Origin: Desarmillaria ectypa
Lineage: Eukaryota; Basidiomycota; Agaricomycetes; Agaricales; Physalacriaceae
Assembly: GCA_030407005.1 (NCBI GenBank)
Contig: JAUDYN010000003.1
Location: 1,860,001-1,924,000, forward strand
Direction: 5' to 3'
DNA: 64,000 bases
Shown here: one piece after another, positions 10,896-23,279 of the stretch
Position numbering within the stretch: the first letter of the stretch is position 1
Layout of the letters: every line of letters starts with the position of its first letter
Program-made: the position numbers and the translations under genes
Notes under the pieces: generated by a model
The model's input: the letters and a program-made list of their open reading frames with translations, nothing else
The model's database searches: none
Told to the model about the DNA's origin: nothing

Positions 10896-13800
10896 CTACA
10901 TCTGGAACTGCAAGGGACTCAAGTCTTCGCCCCTCCTACTTTTGAGTACTTCCAGCGCATTCCCGGCGACACATAACGCCTGTTGAGGCATACCTGCCAG
11001 GAGGGCCACCTTAAGACCATGGCTATCGCGATTGACGCCAGGTCTAACACGATAAGAATAGGCAAATCGCCCAGCCTGGAATTTGTGAGACATGGCATGA
11101 AAGCTGAGCAAGAACATACCTCTGTTTCATCCACATCTGTGCATAAGAAAGATACGGACTTGAATGTACTAGATAGTGATGTCTGCTCTGAATACCCGAG
11201 CATATCAGATAATTCATGAAAATGGGTCGCAAAAAGAGCTCGACATCGGTTCTGAGTAACAAGATGATGCACAGTCGCATACGCTATCGCAAGGCCGTCA
11301 TTGACTGTTGTTCCTCGACCAACCTCATCCATAATAACCTACAGATGAGAGACATACATCAGTCAAGACTTATACTGTGTCAATGGTCGCTTACAAGGCT
11401 CCTAGGCGTGGCCCGCCGAAGGATCTCCGCCGTCTCAAGCATTTCCACCATGAAAGTACTTCGGTTGTGGAATAGGTCATCCTTAGCGCCCACACGCGAA
11501 AACAGCTTGTCTACGATGCCCAGGTTGGCCGAATCGGCGGGGACAAAAGAACCGGTCTGGGCGAGCACCGCTATAAGCGCTGTTTGCCGAAGTAGCGTAG
11601 ATTTCCCAGCCATATTTGGTCCCGTTATGATGTGAAGACGAGTTTCTGGGTCCATTTCCAAAGAATTAGGAGTAAAGACCTTTCCGCTGGTGAGCAAGCC
11701 AAGTTCAACTGTAGGGTGTCGTCCATGGATAACATTGTAAATAGTCCTGGAGGGGTACCATTAGTTGACGTAGGGTCCAAGCTCGTGGAACGACTAACTC
11801 TTCGCTGAACGTAGGCTTGACAAACCTCATCTCCGTAGCAAGGTTGGCGAAGGCCAATGTGACGTCGAGCTCATCCATAATACGCGCGTTGCGTCTCAGT
11901 GATGCAGCATGTCCGTTAACCTATATACCAACTTAATGGGGGCTTAACTGACGGGACATGAAAACATACCTCGTTTCGCAATGTTTCAAAGGCCTCCCTT
12001 TCTGCGGCGAGGAGAGCCATGGACGTTTCAAAAATCTGGGACCCAAGAAGAGACCATTCCTACATTAATCTGTTAGAATGACGAGACCTAGTCAGACCAT
12101 GATACCTGCTTGATAGATGTAACTTCTCGTCGTGGTTGTTGAGTTGATGGAAAGGAAATTGGGATCTTTATTGATGCGATGGTGATCTCTTTTGGCTCTA
12201 GCCAGATGAACGTGCATGCCCAAACCGGGAGAAGAACGCAGCCCCAATGAGGGAGCATCTACAACAGGCATACAGTTACACTAAATGAAAACGGCACATG
12301 ACGCACCATAGTTGATTTGTAGCCTGGCTTCAAGTTCCTCCTTTTCCCGAAGCAGCTGGCGTAGATTGGTGTGGAGCGTTCGGAGTGTTTCGGAGAATCT
12401 ACATGGGCGATTAGCAAATGCGGAAAGAAAGGGTTTTTAATCACTCTGGTTTGATGACCCATTTACTAGGTCCATATCTCCATTTGAAAAAAGCGGGCTC
12501 AGCATCCTCTACTTCGTCTTCTAACACGGATTCATTGGGGTCATCCGCATTAATGTCAGTTCTTTCCAATGCTGACCCAATCCTACGACCTAGCTCGTTG
12601 AGATCAGAAAAGCGAGCCATCAGCGAGTCCAAGCTCGACCATTCGTCAGAACAAAAGTTCTCTCCTCGTTCTTGAGCTTCCAGGAGCCTTTCACGCCCAA
12701 TTCGGAGCTTCAGATGGGACCAAGTCTTTACCGTAGTGTATACGGCAAGCAAATCAGAGTTATCGCCTCGGCCAAGAAGAAATTTTTGCACGATTCGACT
12801 AGCATCTTCAAGTTTTGCCAGGGCTTCCACAAGGTCTTCACGGAAGTAGGATCTTAAGCAGAAAAATTCAACAAGTGATTGGCGAGCTTCAATCTCAGGG
12901 ATCGAGGTGCTCGGCGAACCTAGGTTATCGATCAGTTCGTCTGACTATCAAGGCCGAAAGAGGACGCACATAACCATCGTGAAAGCAGCCGTGTACCACT
13001 GGAACTAACTGTCCGCTTAATGACGCTTAGCAGGCTTCCAGTAGTACCTCCTTCTGTAATGTTTTCGCGAATCTCCAAAGCTTTGATCGTGTGAGAATCC
13101 ATATACATACGATTACCAACATTGTCCTGGTCGGGATGTGACAGGGCTGGCATATGCTCCAGCAAGTTTGCTTGGAGGTATGCCGTCAGCAAAGCAATAG
13201 CTGATTCCTCCTCAGCGGAATAAACCGCGGATCTTCTGGAAGCTGCAGGTTCCAAAACCTCATCGGTAACGTCTATTGCGTCTGTCACGTGATTATCATC
13301 TGTACCGGAAACATCTTGTGCTGAGGCTACATGCTCCAACTCTGGTTTCGAGCGTGTGAACTTGGCGGAAGGCTGGGTGTAAGAAATGAGGTTTCTTTCT
13401 TCCCCTAGAGCCACGAATATAGAGTGCGTGTGCCGACCGTCAAAGTCTTTAGGGAGAACGACCTCGCGGGGGGCGATGCGTGCTATATCATCGCGCAGAC
13501 TCTCGCTATCTGAGCGTCTGGAGAAGAACTCCCCAGTGGAGACGTCGATCCATGCAAGGCCAACAGAATATTGTTGCGATTCAACGCTATCGTCCAATGG
13601 TACATCGAGAGGAGCGCTTATAGCAAGGAGATAGTTGTTCTCATACTGGTTCAGGAATGACTCGTCAATGAGAGTTCCAGGTGTTATAACGCGTACTACC
13701 CGGCGATCGAAGTCCCTTTCCACAGAATTACGGTAACGAGGAAATTCCTCGCACATTGCCACGAATCGCTGATTTTGTTGCACCAAGACTTTGAGGTGCT

Positions 13801-15111
13801 TGTCAATATGAACGAGAGGGAACCCGCACATTGGAATGAATTGCTTATTCCATTTGCGTGTCGTCAATTTGATATTCAGCAGACGCGAAACTTCGATTGC
13901 TTGATCAAAGTAAGACTGAGGTTCCGTGTAAAATCTTGCACGACAATCACAAAAAATCGACTCACTTCGTAAAACTGGCCTACACGTGTTAAGAGAACAC
14001 AATGAGGAAAATTGGACAGATTTTCCTGAATTTCTTTGAAGAGAGCCTTAGGTTGTGCAGTGGCGGCTATCGCGGCCCCATCACAAAGCAATCCGGGATG
14101 AACTGAAAAAAAACTCACCGATGGCATTGTCACTTTCGACCTCAGCTACCTTTTCCCTTTGCTTACGAGGCCGGCTATCGTCGCTTTCATCTTCTTTGTC
14201 TGCAGCTACTTTCCTGGAGTGCGTCCGATGTGTGCTTTCGGCTTCGATATCCTCTGGTGTCTTCTCGGTACGTTTACGAGACTTGGTCTTCACATTGATT
14301 TCATCGTCCGTATCAGATTTCTTAGAACGTTTACGAGGTTTGGATTCATCATCATCATCAACCAATGTTGTTTTTCTGACACGTTTGGGTGGCGTATTGT
14401 TATCCTTATTCTGTTTGGCGGCCGCTTTTTTCACGCGTTTACGGGGCATGGATTCTTCAGAGTCGTCAACAGCAGCTACCCGTACGCGTCTACGAGGCTT
14501 GCTATCCGCTATTGGTTTATAATTTTAGACTATCACCAGTGTTAGTTCATTACATACCTTCGATTGGGTCCTCTGCTTCGGTCTTTTTAGAGCGTCGCTT
14601 ATGATGAGCTACATCTAAGCCATCTGAGTGAACGAATCGGCTATATTGCCAGTCAACACCCTACCAATCAGTTCAGAATTTTCGGAATCGGCAGTGCAAG
14701 TCTTTCGTTTGCTACGCTTTGTCGTCTCGTTGTCAAGGAAATTATCAGCGTTAATTGGTTTGAGGGATTTCAAGGCATGACCGCGAGCTTTTGGCACTGC
14801 AGTACGTGGTCAGCCGTTATAACATATTAGATGACAAGCCCACTTGGTTCGACTCGGTCACTTATCCATTCTGACAGTGGAGGTGCAACGGATCCATCTG
14901 GTAGAACTCTTGCCGATGGTAATTCTGAGTATTTCTTTTTTGTTTTTAAGGCAGTAGGCGAGTCTTCGGACGCGACTTGGTCAGCCTTGGAGGCAAAGGC
15001 ACGGAATGCATGGACGGAAACGCGACCGGCGTAGGGCGGAGCACGATGTAAACAACGAACAGCTGTCGGAAGAAGCACCATACACGGCGAGACGGTCGCG
15101 GACGGTCGCAT
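10896..15111 (-). CDS. MSH1: MutS homologue MSH1, mitochondrial DNA mismatch repair
   Basis: A complete MutS protein in several exons. The N-terminus is presequence-like ([20 protein letters not shown], rich in Arg, no acid), followed by a roughly 150-residue repetitive basic/acidic linker (separate entry). Domain I has HPGLL and the mismatch-binding F-x-E motif in TRVGQFYE. Next come the connector, with [14 protein letters not shown], the lever region ([20 protein letters not shown]), and the ATPase with Walker [22 protein letters not shown], Walker [10 protein letters not shown] and ATHFHEL. The last exon ends near [16 protein letters not shown], just after the ATPase, so there is no C-terminal nuclease domain of the plant MSH1 kind. 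In yeast MSH1 maintains mitochondrial DNA. ATG candidates are 15111 and 15081. Divergent from the septin gene, with about 140 bp between them. Confidence 0.9.
14120..14610 (-). repeat. Degenerate basic/acidic repeats coding the MSH1 linker
   Basis: Read on the minus strand, this part of MSH1 encodes about seven imperfect units of 15-20 residues. Each has a basic core ([54 protein letters not shown]) followed by an acidic patch (VDDSEE, LVDDDDE, DTDDE, PEDIEAE, KEDESDD, EVESD). The DNA shows the same periodicity as repeated CGTTTACGAGG-like strings, which indicates expansion by local duplication. The cores resemble nuclear localisation or DNA-binding patches. Confidence 0.75.
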
Positions 15112-15254
15112 CACTCAACGGAGGCAAAAAGTAAAATCAATGGATTTTAGGATCAGGGCCAGGAAAAGGTCACGCCACACCATTTCAAACTCCGCCAACT
15201 AAGGCTCGCTCCTTCTGCACCGTCAGTCACCCTCCTACTACTCTCTTTTGCCAA

Positions 15255-16875
15255 ATGTCGTTTGCGGGAAGACGCCGGGGAAACAAAGTTAAAAAGGGTG
15301 TTCAGTTTACCCTCATGGTCGTCGGTAAGCCTGCTCACTGTTCTTTTCATTGCACTACGCCCTAAATTTTCCCACCAGGTGCCTCTGGCACTGGACGCAC
15401 CACTTTCGTGAATACCCTGTGCGAATCTGAAGTCTTGGCCCACAAGGTCTCTGACAACCCAGAGACTGCTCACGTCGAAGAGGGCATTCGAATTAAGCCT
15501 GTCAATGTTGGTTAGTGTATGCACTGTTCCCGGCATACCCTCGTTCCCATTTCTGTTCTCCAGAACTTGAAGAAGACGGCGTTCGCATCGCGCTCACTAT
15601 TGTAGACACTCCTGGATTTGGCGACAACATCGACAATGAATTTGCGTAAGTTTTCTGAGCACTCTCATGTCCTCCTCTTACCTTCCATCCAGGTTCCAGG
15701 AGATTGTTGGATACCTCGAACGTCAATACGATGATATTTTGGCCGAAGAGTCTCGCATTAAACGTAACCCACGCTTCAGGGACAACAGGGTTCATGCCCT
15801 GTTGTACTTTATCCCTCCCACTGGACACGCGTATGTTGCGGGACCATTTGTTGAACAGTGCCCTAACCTTTTTCAGTTTGCGGGAGATGGATATCGAGCT
15901 GATGCGTCGCCTCTCTCCACGTGCGAACGTCATCCCTGTCGTGGGTAAGGCGGACTCTTTGACCCCGTCTGAACTCCGAGGCTTCAAGAAACGGGTAAAA
16001 ATATGCTTCGAGATTTTAGAACGGCACTAAATTGACTTCTCAGATCATGGAGGACATCGAACACTATGATATCCCTGTTTACAACTTCCCTTTTGACATC
16101 GAAGAAGATGACGAAGATACCATTCAGGACAACAGCGAACTGCGCGTCAGTGTTTTGACATTCATTTCATCCCGACAGCCCTTACGTAATGTATCAGGCC
16201 CTTCTTCCTTTTGCTGTCATCGGTTCGGAAGAGGAGATTGAGATCGACGGTCAACCTGTTCGCGCCCGTATCTATCCTTGGGGAATTGCCGAAGTCGATA
16301 ACCCAAGGCATTCTGACTTCAGCCGGTTGAGGAGTGCTCTTTTGAAGTACGTCCTGAAACACCCAGTAACTTTGTGCCAGCCTGATGGACATTAATTTAG
16401 CTCTCACCTTGCGGATCTCAAGTCTTTGACTCATGACGTCCTCTATGAGACCTACCGTACGGAAAAGCTCTCCAGGACCGTCCACGCGGAAACCAAGTAC
16501 GTACTTTTGGCATCCCTACTAATTTTAGCTCATTCAATCTGTCTTTCGTAAAGCGACTCATCCATTTTACCGGAGGAGCTCGCATCTCAAAGTGTGCGTC
16601 TCAAGGAGGAGCAACTACGTCGGGAGGAAGAGAAGGTGAATGCAATGAAAGACGCTACTGTGGAAGATGCTGACATGTCTTGCCACAGCTGCGCGAGATC
16701 GAGCTCAAGGTCCAGAGAGAGATCAACGAAAAGAGGCAGGAGCTACTCGCCAAAGAAGAATCTTTGCGGTCAGTGAAACCGACCTCGTATTCTCTCTGCC
16801 GTAATGACATTGCCCTATAGCAACTTGGAAAGCCGACTCGCCGCGCAAGGCTCTCAATCGGAGTTCCGAGAGTAG
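15255..16875 (+). CDS. CDC11: Septin, Cdc11 group
   Basis: GTP-binding cytoskeletal protein that forms filaments and rings at septa and growth sites. Seen in order: short basic N-terminus (AGRRRGNKVKKGVQF), P-loop GASGTGRTTFVNTLC with Arg in place of the usual Lys, switch segment IVDTPGFGDNIDNEF, YLERQYDDILAEESRIKRNP, the septin signature RDNRVHALLYFIPPTGH, base-specificity motif GKADSLT, the septin unique element around IYPWGIAEVDNPRHSDF, and a C-terminal coiled coil rich in E, K, R and L. The Arg P-loop and SRIKRNP block are characteristic of fungal Cdc11 homologues such as Aspergillus AspA, from memory. About eight short introns; several are directly visible because the encoded family text stops at GT and resumes after AG. 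Stop at 16875. Confidence 0.93.
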
Positions 16876-17570
16876 ATTCACGGCCCTATGCAAGGTATAC
16901 CCCATTGAACAGTTCACCCCAGGAGTTCAGTCCACTCGTTCTTCATCGTTCTCGTCTTGTTTTGTTTTTCACAACGGATAATTTTTACTTAGTCTTAGTG
17001 TTTATCTCGGGAGGATTTGATTGTCTAGTATCCTACTAATGACTCGCTCGCTCTCTTACTGCCTCCTTAAATACCTTCTACCTGATATGAATGCATACTA
17101 CCAAGGGATTGCGCGAGATGATTGAGTGGCGTGGGTAAGAAGGAAGGCTAGACTGGCGAAACAATTGATATTTCAAGAAAGCCTAAAAAGATCAAGGTCC
17201 CAATTATCCGCCGACCTCGACGCTATATTTTGTAACTCTAGACAACGACAGTGACGGGCAACAGCAGGTAGATAGGGCATGAATACGGAGTATCAGGATC
17301 TTTCGTGGTGATTGATCTGGTTGTTTCGTGGGCCCGTTTCGTAACGGTCAAATCAGCCCAGTCCCGGTCAGCCAAGGGCAACCGTGTCCTTGCTCTGCCT
17401 CAAAGGTTCCTTTTAGCATTCATTTCTCCTTCGTTTCACTCTGCACTATCCAGGAAAGTAACGGCCATTCGCTCTACGAAACTTAGGCTGTTGCGGTGAT
17501 CCTCCGTCTATCCAGGGGTCAAGGGACCTGACCATCCTCGTCGTCCCTATCATCCTTTATCATCGCTCTA
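16876..17570. other. Intergenic, no gene seen
   Basis: About 700 bp between the septin 3' end and the MIT-domain gene. The only open stretches are short and lack fungal-protein character. It likely contains the septin 3' untranslated region and the promoter of the next gene. No repeat or RNA gene recognised. Confidence 0.5.
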
Positions 17571-20553
17571 ATGGAGGAACGGGCCCGTGTTGCACCGTAT
17601 AACATGGTTCGTGACTGGCAGAATCCACAGCCTACAGCAGGACCGTCCATGTATCCTGCTACCACGACAATTTCCCAGCGGCGTCGCTCCTCAGTTGCTC
17701 ATACTCGTCCTGCAGGCCCACCTCCAAATCTTCCGATTCCCAGTCTTCCTGACAGCACCAACAACCGTCCAGGCCATTCTTCTACTGTAGCACGTCCATC
17801 AACGGGATTAGACGATTCTCAGCCACACACGAACGGTGTTAATCGCGGCACACGCTCAGCCTCTTTTGCAAGACAGGGCGCATCCCCATCACTAGCAGCA
17901 GTCGCTGCCTTTCCCCAACACTCAGTTTTCTCAGCACAGTCGTCTGCATCTTCGTCCGTTGATGATCTGTCCGACTCCCCGCCCCCATCAATACTACCCC
18001 CATCATCTTCACGTTTACAGGCGCCGCCATTGCCTCCAGACGCGGACACCGATCACTTACTGGTTCCAACAGGAACTCGCTCAGAGCATCGACCACCATC
18101 GTCTCGACGGGCACTGACAAGGGCATTGGAGCTCGCTCGCGAGGCCGTGCAGCTAGATTCCAACAATAATAACCCCCAAGGCGCGGTCATGGCATATGGC
18201 AGAAGTGTTGCACTTCTCAGCGAAGTCATGGAACGCGTCCGCAGAGGTGAAGATACCACGGAGCCCAGACGACGGAATGGAAGACGTAGAAGTAGTGTTG
18301 CGCAGGAAGAGGAGGTTCGAAGGCTGCAAAAAATCGTGTGTATCTTGACCGTATATCACGCTTAAAGCTGACCTATCTGTTGATCTGTTTACTAGCATGA
18401 TACGTATGCTGATCGCATGAATATCCTCAGTGTCGTTTACAGCATCCCTCCTTTACCCTATACAGCGGCATCCATATATTCGCCCATCTCTGCCGATTCC
18501 ACACAACCAAATTCTCCGACCAGCTCCGTTTCTCCTGTGTCCGAAACATCAGACCCGATACCTCAAGTCGATTATTCTGTGAATGATACCTATGTGGAAG
18601 ACAATGATCCCCAGATCGCCCCAGACATCTCCTTGTCGAAGCACGTGAGTGCTCACGAAGGTATTGAGGCTATTGGCGCTGCTATGATCATGGACCTGGC
18701 GAGCCCGGTTAGATCTACGATATCAGGTCTTCCCGTTTCTTCATCCCACCCGTATGCCAACACCCAGTACGATCTACCTACACCCCATGTCGTTGCAACA
18801 CCTCTGTCGGCACAGTCTACCGCCTCAAACCGGACGTCTGTACAGCTTCGACGATCAAGAGCATCGTCGTCAGCCCTACCTCCAGCGTTACCGCCACCAC
18901 TTAACTCCCCTCCTCTGGCACCCACAATTCCCAATGAAGTACCGCCTGACCTACCCCTGCATGGCTCTCGTCAGTTTCTTGATGCTACAACCAGACAGCG
19001 AGGTGACTCCGTTGGACATAGACGAACGAGCTCGGGCAGTAAACTGGCTGCACTGGAAGAGGAAAGCGAAAAATATGAGCATACAGAGGCAGAAATATCA
19101 GAAGCTGTATTACGAACAGGAAATCGGCTTAATTTCGTCGTAGACACACGCGGGGTCAAGAATGAGTCTCCTCCTCTGCCAGCTTTGCCCTCCTCTGCGT
19201 CCGGTTCACCTGGTACACCCCGCAACAACTCGTCGCCTCAAATCCCTAATAGTGTTGTCATTCCACGACAGAGAGGTTCCTCTCAAGCCCCTCGACCAGA
19301 GGTTGTCGTAATCAACCCCACCATCCATCAGGGTACAATTTCGCAGCGACGTCTTAAGACGTCGGCACCACCTACGCCGAGATCTTCCTCCCCGTCCGAG
19401 TCTGTCGTCTCTGCCGGCTCCCACCCCCGGTCTGTGGCCTCCTCCTTGCCAAACTCAGGGGCGTCGCTTAGTGGTGTAGGTCGAACGCGCTCTTCATCTC
19501 AGCCCGGTCGACGCCCGTCTTTGATAGGCGGACGGATATCGCCTCCGGCAGAGCGACCTCCACTTCCTTCAACTACCGTCGCCAATATTAATATAAATGG
19601 TGCTACGCCTGCTCTGCGAAAGACGTCCTTTCCCTCCAAATTGAACCCGAATGCCCAAATTCAATTAACGGTACAAACTGACCTCTCTTCCATGGCCATT
19701 AATCCTCCCCTTATGCCTCCTCCCGCCGTCATCTCCAGTGTTCTCCCCATCACGCCTATATCACCTTTACCTGCAGCAGCACCAGCAGATCCATTAAGGA
19801 AGCCCTACCATCTCATGAACTTACTTCGTACAACCATGACTTCCACCACAGGCGGATATATCACGCGTCGTTTACACGTCCCACAGGAAGTATGGTCTCA
19901 GGGTGGTGCCAAATTGAGTAACCTTCCCGAGAAGGTGCGCGTGGTTGGCATTCTATGTTCAGCCTTGGAGGATCTACAAAATAGCAGCTCCGAACACTTT
20001 GGTGCCGGGAACGTAAGCAGTGGCATGGCTCTAGGAATCGGGAGCATAGGCAGGAAGGAAGGGGAAGCGTGGATATCGAAGCTAGAAGACTTTTCGACCA
20101 TGTGTGACGGTGTCGTAGCAAACTTTGGGAAGAAACTTGGTGTTGGGGAAGGTTTTGTGTTAAAGAAGACCACTTGGGGGGACAAACTTGGCCGGCGTTT
20201 CGACAAATATATCAATGGCAAAAAGTCGGTGTTTCCTTTTGCGCGTTGATGCATAGTCTGGCTTCTAACGTTATTTTTTTCCTAGTTTGGATTCACCCGC
20301 CGCATATGTGCAAGGGTTGCGGAAATTGTTTCTTCATGCGCAGTTACTCGATGAACACACTAAAGCCATCAGCTGTCAACCTGTGGCGCCTGCATATGCG
20401 GCCTTCCCAGCTGACATCCGCACTGCTGCTGACATAAAGCTAAGGCGGTCGTCGGAATTCTTCGCTAGTGTCGTGCTCACGTTCGTCATCCGCGATTTAT
20501 CCCAGCTTCTGGACAAATATGCCAAGAAGTGCGAAAAGTGGCTAGCGGAATAA
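17571..20553 (+). CDS. MIT-domain protein (vesicle/ESCRT-associated type)
   Basis: A long Ser/Pro-rich protein with an MIT-like three-helix segment spanning the first intron: ALTRALELAREAVQLDSN, then GAVMAYGRSVALLSEVMERV, and after the RRRNGRRRSS insert EEEVRRLQKI joined to HDTYADRMNIL. MIT domains bind ESCRT-III tails or related partners. The middle (about 450 residues) is low complexity with many SP/PP sites. The C-terminal third is a folded domain (LRKPYHLMNLLRTTMTSTTG, GYITRRLHVPQEVW, KVRVVGILCSALEDLQ, WGDKLGRRFDKYINGKK). It ends after the second intron with helices RKLFLHAQLLDEHTKAI and VIRDLSQLLDKYAKKCEKWL. The same arrangement is known in fungal MIT proteins of unknown exact role. Two introns, at about 18336-18395 and about 20233-20285. 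The ATG at 17571 is the first in the frame. Confidence 0.82.
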
Positions 20554-21123
20554 CGGCGCGCCGCTACATTTGCCTTTCTGTTTAGACCCTCTCCTGTTCT
20601 GTTTGTTGGGTGTGTCGACTGCTCCCAGGTCGGGGGTTTCTGGAGGATGGATCATTATTTGACCCTTCGTCCCACTTATATCTGTGCCACATATTGTATT
20701 GCTGGAAATTGTCAGTTCTGGATAATACGGGAGGGGTGTGCGTTGTGGAGTATTATTTTGTATTTTATACGTGTCTCGTACATACACTAGCTATAGTTAC
20801 CTTTGTCACTCCTGTCTTTATTTCTTTTGTTCTGTTTGTCCTGCTAAGTTTCGGTTTCTTTTGCGCGTATACAAATGCATCGAGAAGAATGTGTAAGATC
20901 ATAGTAGTAGAAGCTTTACTTACTGCACTTCGTCAATATGTAAATGAATTTTAATCTACGTAGTAATGCACACAATTACAGGGATACCGACGGAGCACTA
21001 AGGTTAAAAACTAAGACTAATAGTCAGGAAGACGAAAGTATTTACTTGGATAACATTAAGGAATAAACAGGGGGAAGTGGGTGGTACTACTAATATTACA
21101 GTATGAATCAGTGAATAACGTAC
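20554..21123. other. Intergenic between convergent genes
   Basis: 570 bp between the stops of the MIT gene (+) and IES1 copy A (-). T-rich downstream of 20553 and AT-rich at 20900-21100, as expected for two facing 3' untranslated regions. The open frame at 20610-20954 codes mostly hydrophobic, Cys/Phe-rich sequence typical of T-rich non-coding DNA. Confidence 0.5.
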
Positions 21124-22979
21124 TCAAGTGGATGGATGCGGCTGAGGAGCGACTGGATATGGGTCTGGCTCTGGCGTAGGATCTTTACCGCGGACACGCG
21201 CGATGATTCGCAGTCGCTTAGCTGAAAATAGGTAAGGTGCGAAATCTTAGGAGGGGGGCAGAACTGACAATAATCACGGTGTACATGATCGTCTGCCTCA
21301 TCATCAGAATCCAGAAGAGGATCCGTACAATTGATAACATGCCAGGCGTCTAAGTAACAGTCATCAAGGCCTGCGGATTAAAATGCGTACACCAACATAC
21401 GTTCGAGCATGGACTTGTGGGGACTTCCGACGCCTTTCGAATGCGATGCGTGGCGAGAAGACCAAGTAGGGTCTCCTACGGCCCCGAACCTGTATGGCGC
21501 ATACCGATGCTGGTACATTGAAGGAGTGTCGGGACTAGAGCGCCGATACCCGGGAGCTGCGTATAACGACGATTCACGGCCTCGGGAAAATGCTAGAAAA
21601 ATGTGAGACCGTGACAATCGGAGAGTAGAACCTGTACTGACAACCATATTCCGCAACATCGGCGGGCAAGTCTAGCTTGGGGGGCTGAACCTGCTTACTT
21701 TCCTTTCGCTTAATTTCCTTGTTCTTCTCCTGCATCGCCTTATTCTTGACTCGCTCACGGTACTGTTTGTCCCAGAGCGCCTTCCTTTCCTTCTTCTCCT
21801 TGAGCGTCATGGGAACACCAGTGTTGCGCTTGCCTTTGGGTTTGACTTCTGGAATATTGCCCTCGTCGTTATGGACGGCCTTAGAAGTGGACGTAGTGGA
21901 GGCGTCTCTAACGGCCTTATTGATGATGTCGTTTCTATGACTAACGGACTTTTCGGCACGAGCTATCTCTTCCTCCGTGTCCACGTTTTCCTTCTCAGCC
22001 TCGGCACGGGTTATCATGATAAAGGCAGGCGCCTTTCCTGGCCGATGACTGTCACAGAACGGATTGATACTGAGCACCTCGGTGTCATAGTCATCTTCAT
22101 TAACGGCAGATGTCGCTTCGTGAAAATGATAGCAGAGCCACAGGAAAGCACGAGCGCGAGAGGCGCTAGACACTTCAACAGGAAGAAAGAGGTCGATGAA
22201 TTCAAGCTCATTTAAGAAATGTTCTTGGCCGATGGCCTGACCAGATGGGGGTTAGCATAGTGGGGCAGAGGCCAGTGTGACACGCACAGGAGAGTAATTG
22301 GAAAGAATGAAAATGATAGTGGCGATGCTAGTAGGCGGTACCTTTCCGGTTGTCTGTTTTGTGGACACGTCATGAATATTGGAATATATCCAAGGGAGGG
22401 GCCAAGAACGTACTGCACGGGCAAGAATATCACTGGGAGTCGTCGGAATAGCCTTTGGATCCTCATCCGGTACCGTACAGGCCTTGAGGAGGCCTTTGAT
22501 TCGGGGCGCATCTTGGAGATTACCATCGGCTCTTTGGAGAGCAGGGATCGGGTGGTATGTTCTCACCGCCGTTTTCTTCTCGGCAAAGACTAAGCGAAAG
22601 CATGAAAAGACATAAGAGATGAATTAAAATAAAAGAGCTACTCACAGCTCATTGTTGTATTCACCCTGCCTACGTTTGCCAACAAAGCCAGCATTGCGAA
22701 GTCGGTGGCGAAGATGGCGGAAGCCGACATGGAGTCTTTGAGAGCCTTGGTAGCTTTTGTCGAATGCATGATGGCATTTACATAGAGGTCGCGAAAGGAA
22801 ACCTTGCAGCCAGAAGAGCCTCCGAAGGCAGAAGAATAAGGATCCGTGAAGACACGCTGGTCATCGCTAAAGATGTGGAAGAGGAAGTCGTATTGGAGGT
22901 CGACACGCGTCAGAGGTTCGCCATCGGCGCGCTTGATGGCGAGAGGCTTCTTGGGGAACGGGCTCTGCTTGCGCGACAT
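21124..22979 (-). CDS. IES1: INO80 chromatin-remodelling subunit Ies1, copy A
   Basis: Ies1 is a fungal-specific subunit of the INO80 nucleosome remodeller. Family blocks seen in order: PLAIKRADGEPLTRVDLQYD, FLFHIFSDDQRVFTDPY, FRDLYVNAIMHSTKATKALKD, LANVGRVNTTMS, then across an intron VRTYHPIPALQRADGNLQDA and RIKGLLKAC, PTSIATIIFILSNYSP, and SASRARAFLWLCYHFHEA. A charged region follows with a Lys/Glu-rich helix (LKEKKERKALWDKQYRERVK). I traced the short last exons by phase: FSRGRESSLYAAPGYRR, then DPLLDSDDEADDHVHRDY, then KRLRIIARVRGKDPTPEPDP, stop at 21124. The ATG at 22979 starts MSRKQSPFPKK; the open frame reaches 23078 but only with a TTG. A second, diverged copy lies at 33847. Divergent from the gene at 23280. 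Confidence 0.86.
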
Positions 22980-23279
22980 TGTCAGCTCGTCATGGAGAGA
23001 CAAAGCTGGTGGTGTTCTCAAGGATTCCCACGGCGACCAGTCTGAGTGATCTACTGATGTCGGCAAACTACCCGGCAACCGGTCAACGGATTCGGTCCGA
23101 ACTTTCCCGTAACCCCTGACTTAGCGTCTCTAGCACAACAGCCTTCCGTGATCTGATGGCTTATATTGTCTCCTGGTCTAGGTTTCTTGTTCTTTTTCTG
23201 CCATCTTGTCCGTGCTCACTGCTTAGCACTGGGGCATGCAGGGCATCCCCTTAAGCCTCTCTAACTCGTTTCTTCTTTC

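Noticed and set aside
15255..16875. Arg in the septin P-loop as a loss-of-function change
   Set aside because: GASGTGRTT is normal for the Cdc11 group in fungi, so it is a group feature and not a defect.
23042..23078. Upstream extension of Ies1 copy A to 23078
   Set aside because: The frame is open, but the first codon there is TTG; the first ATG is 22979, in good context.
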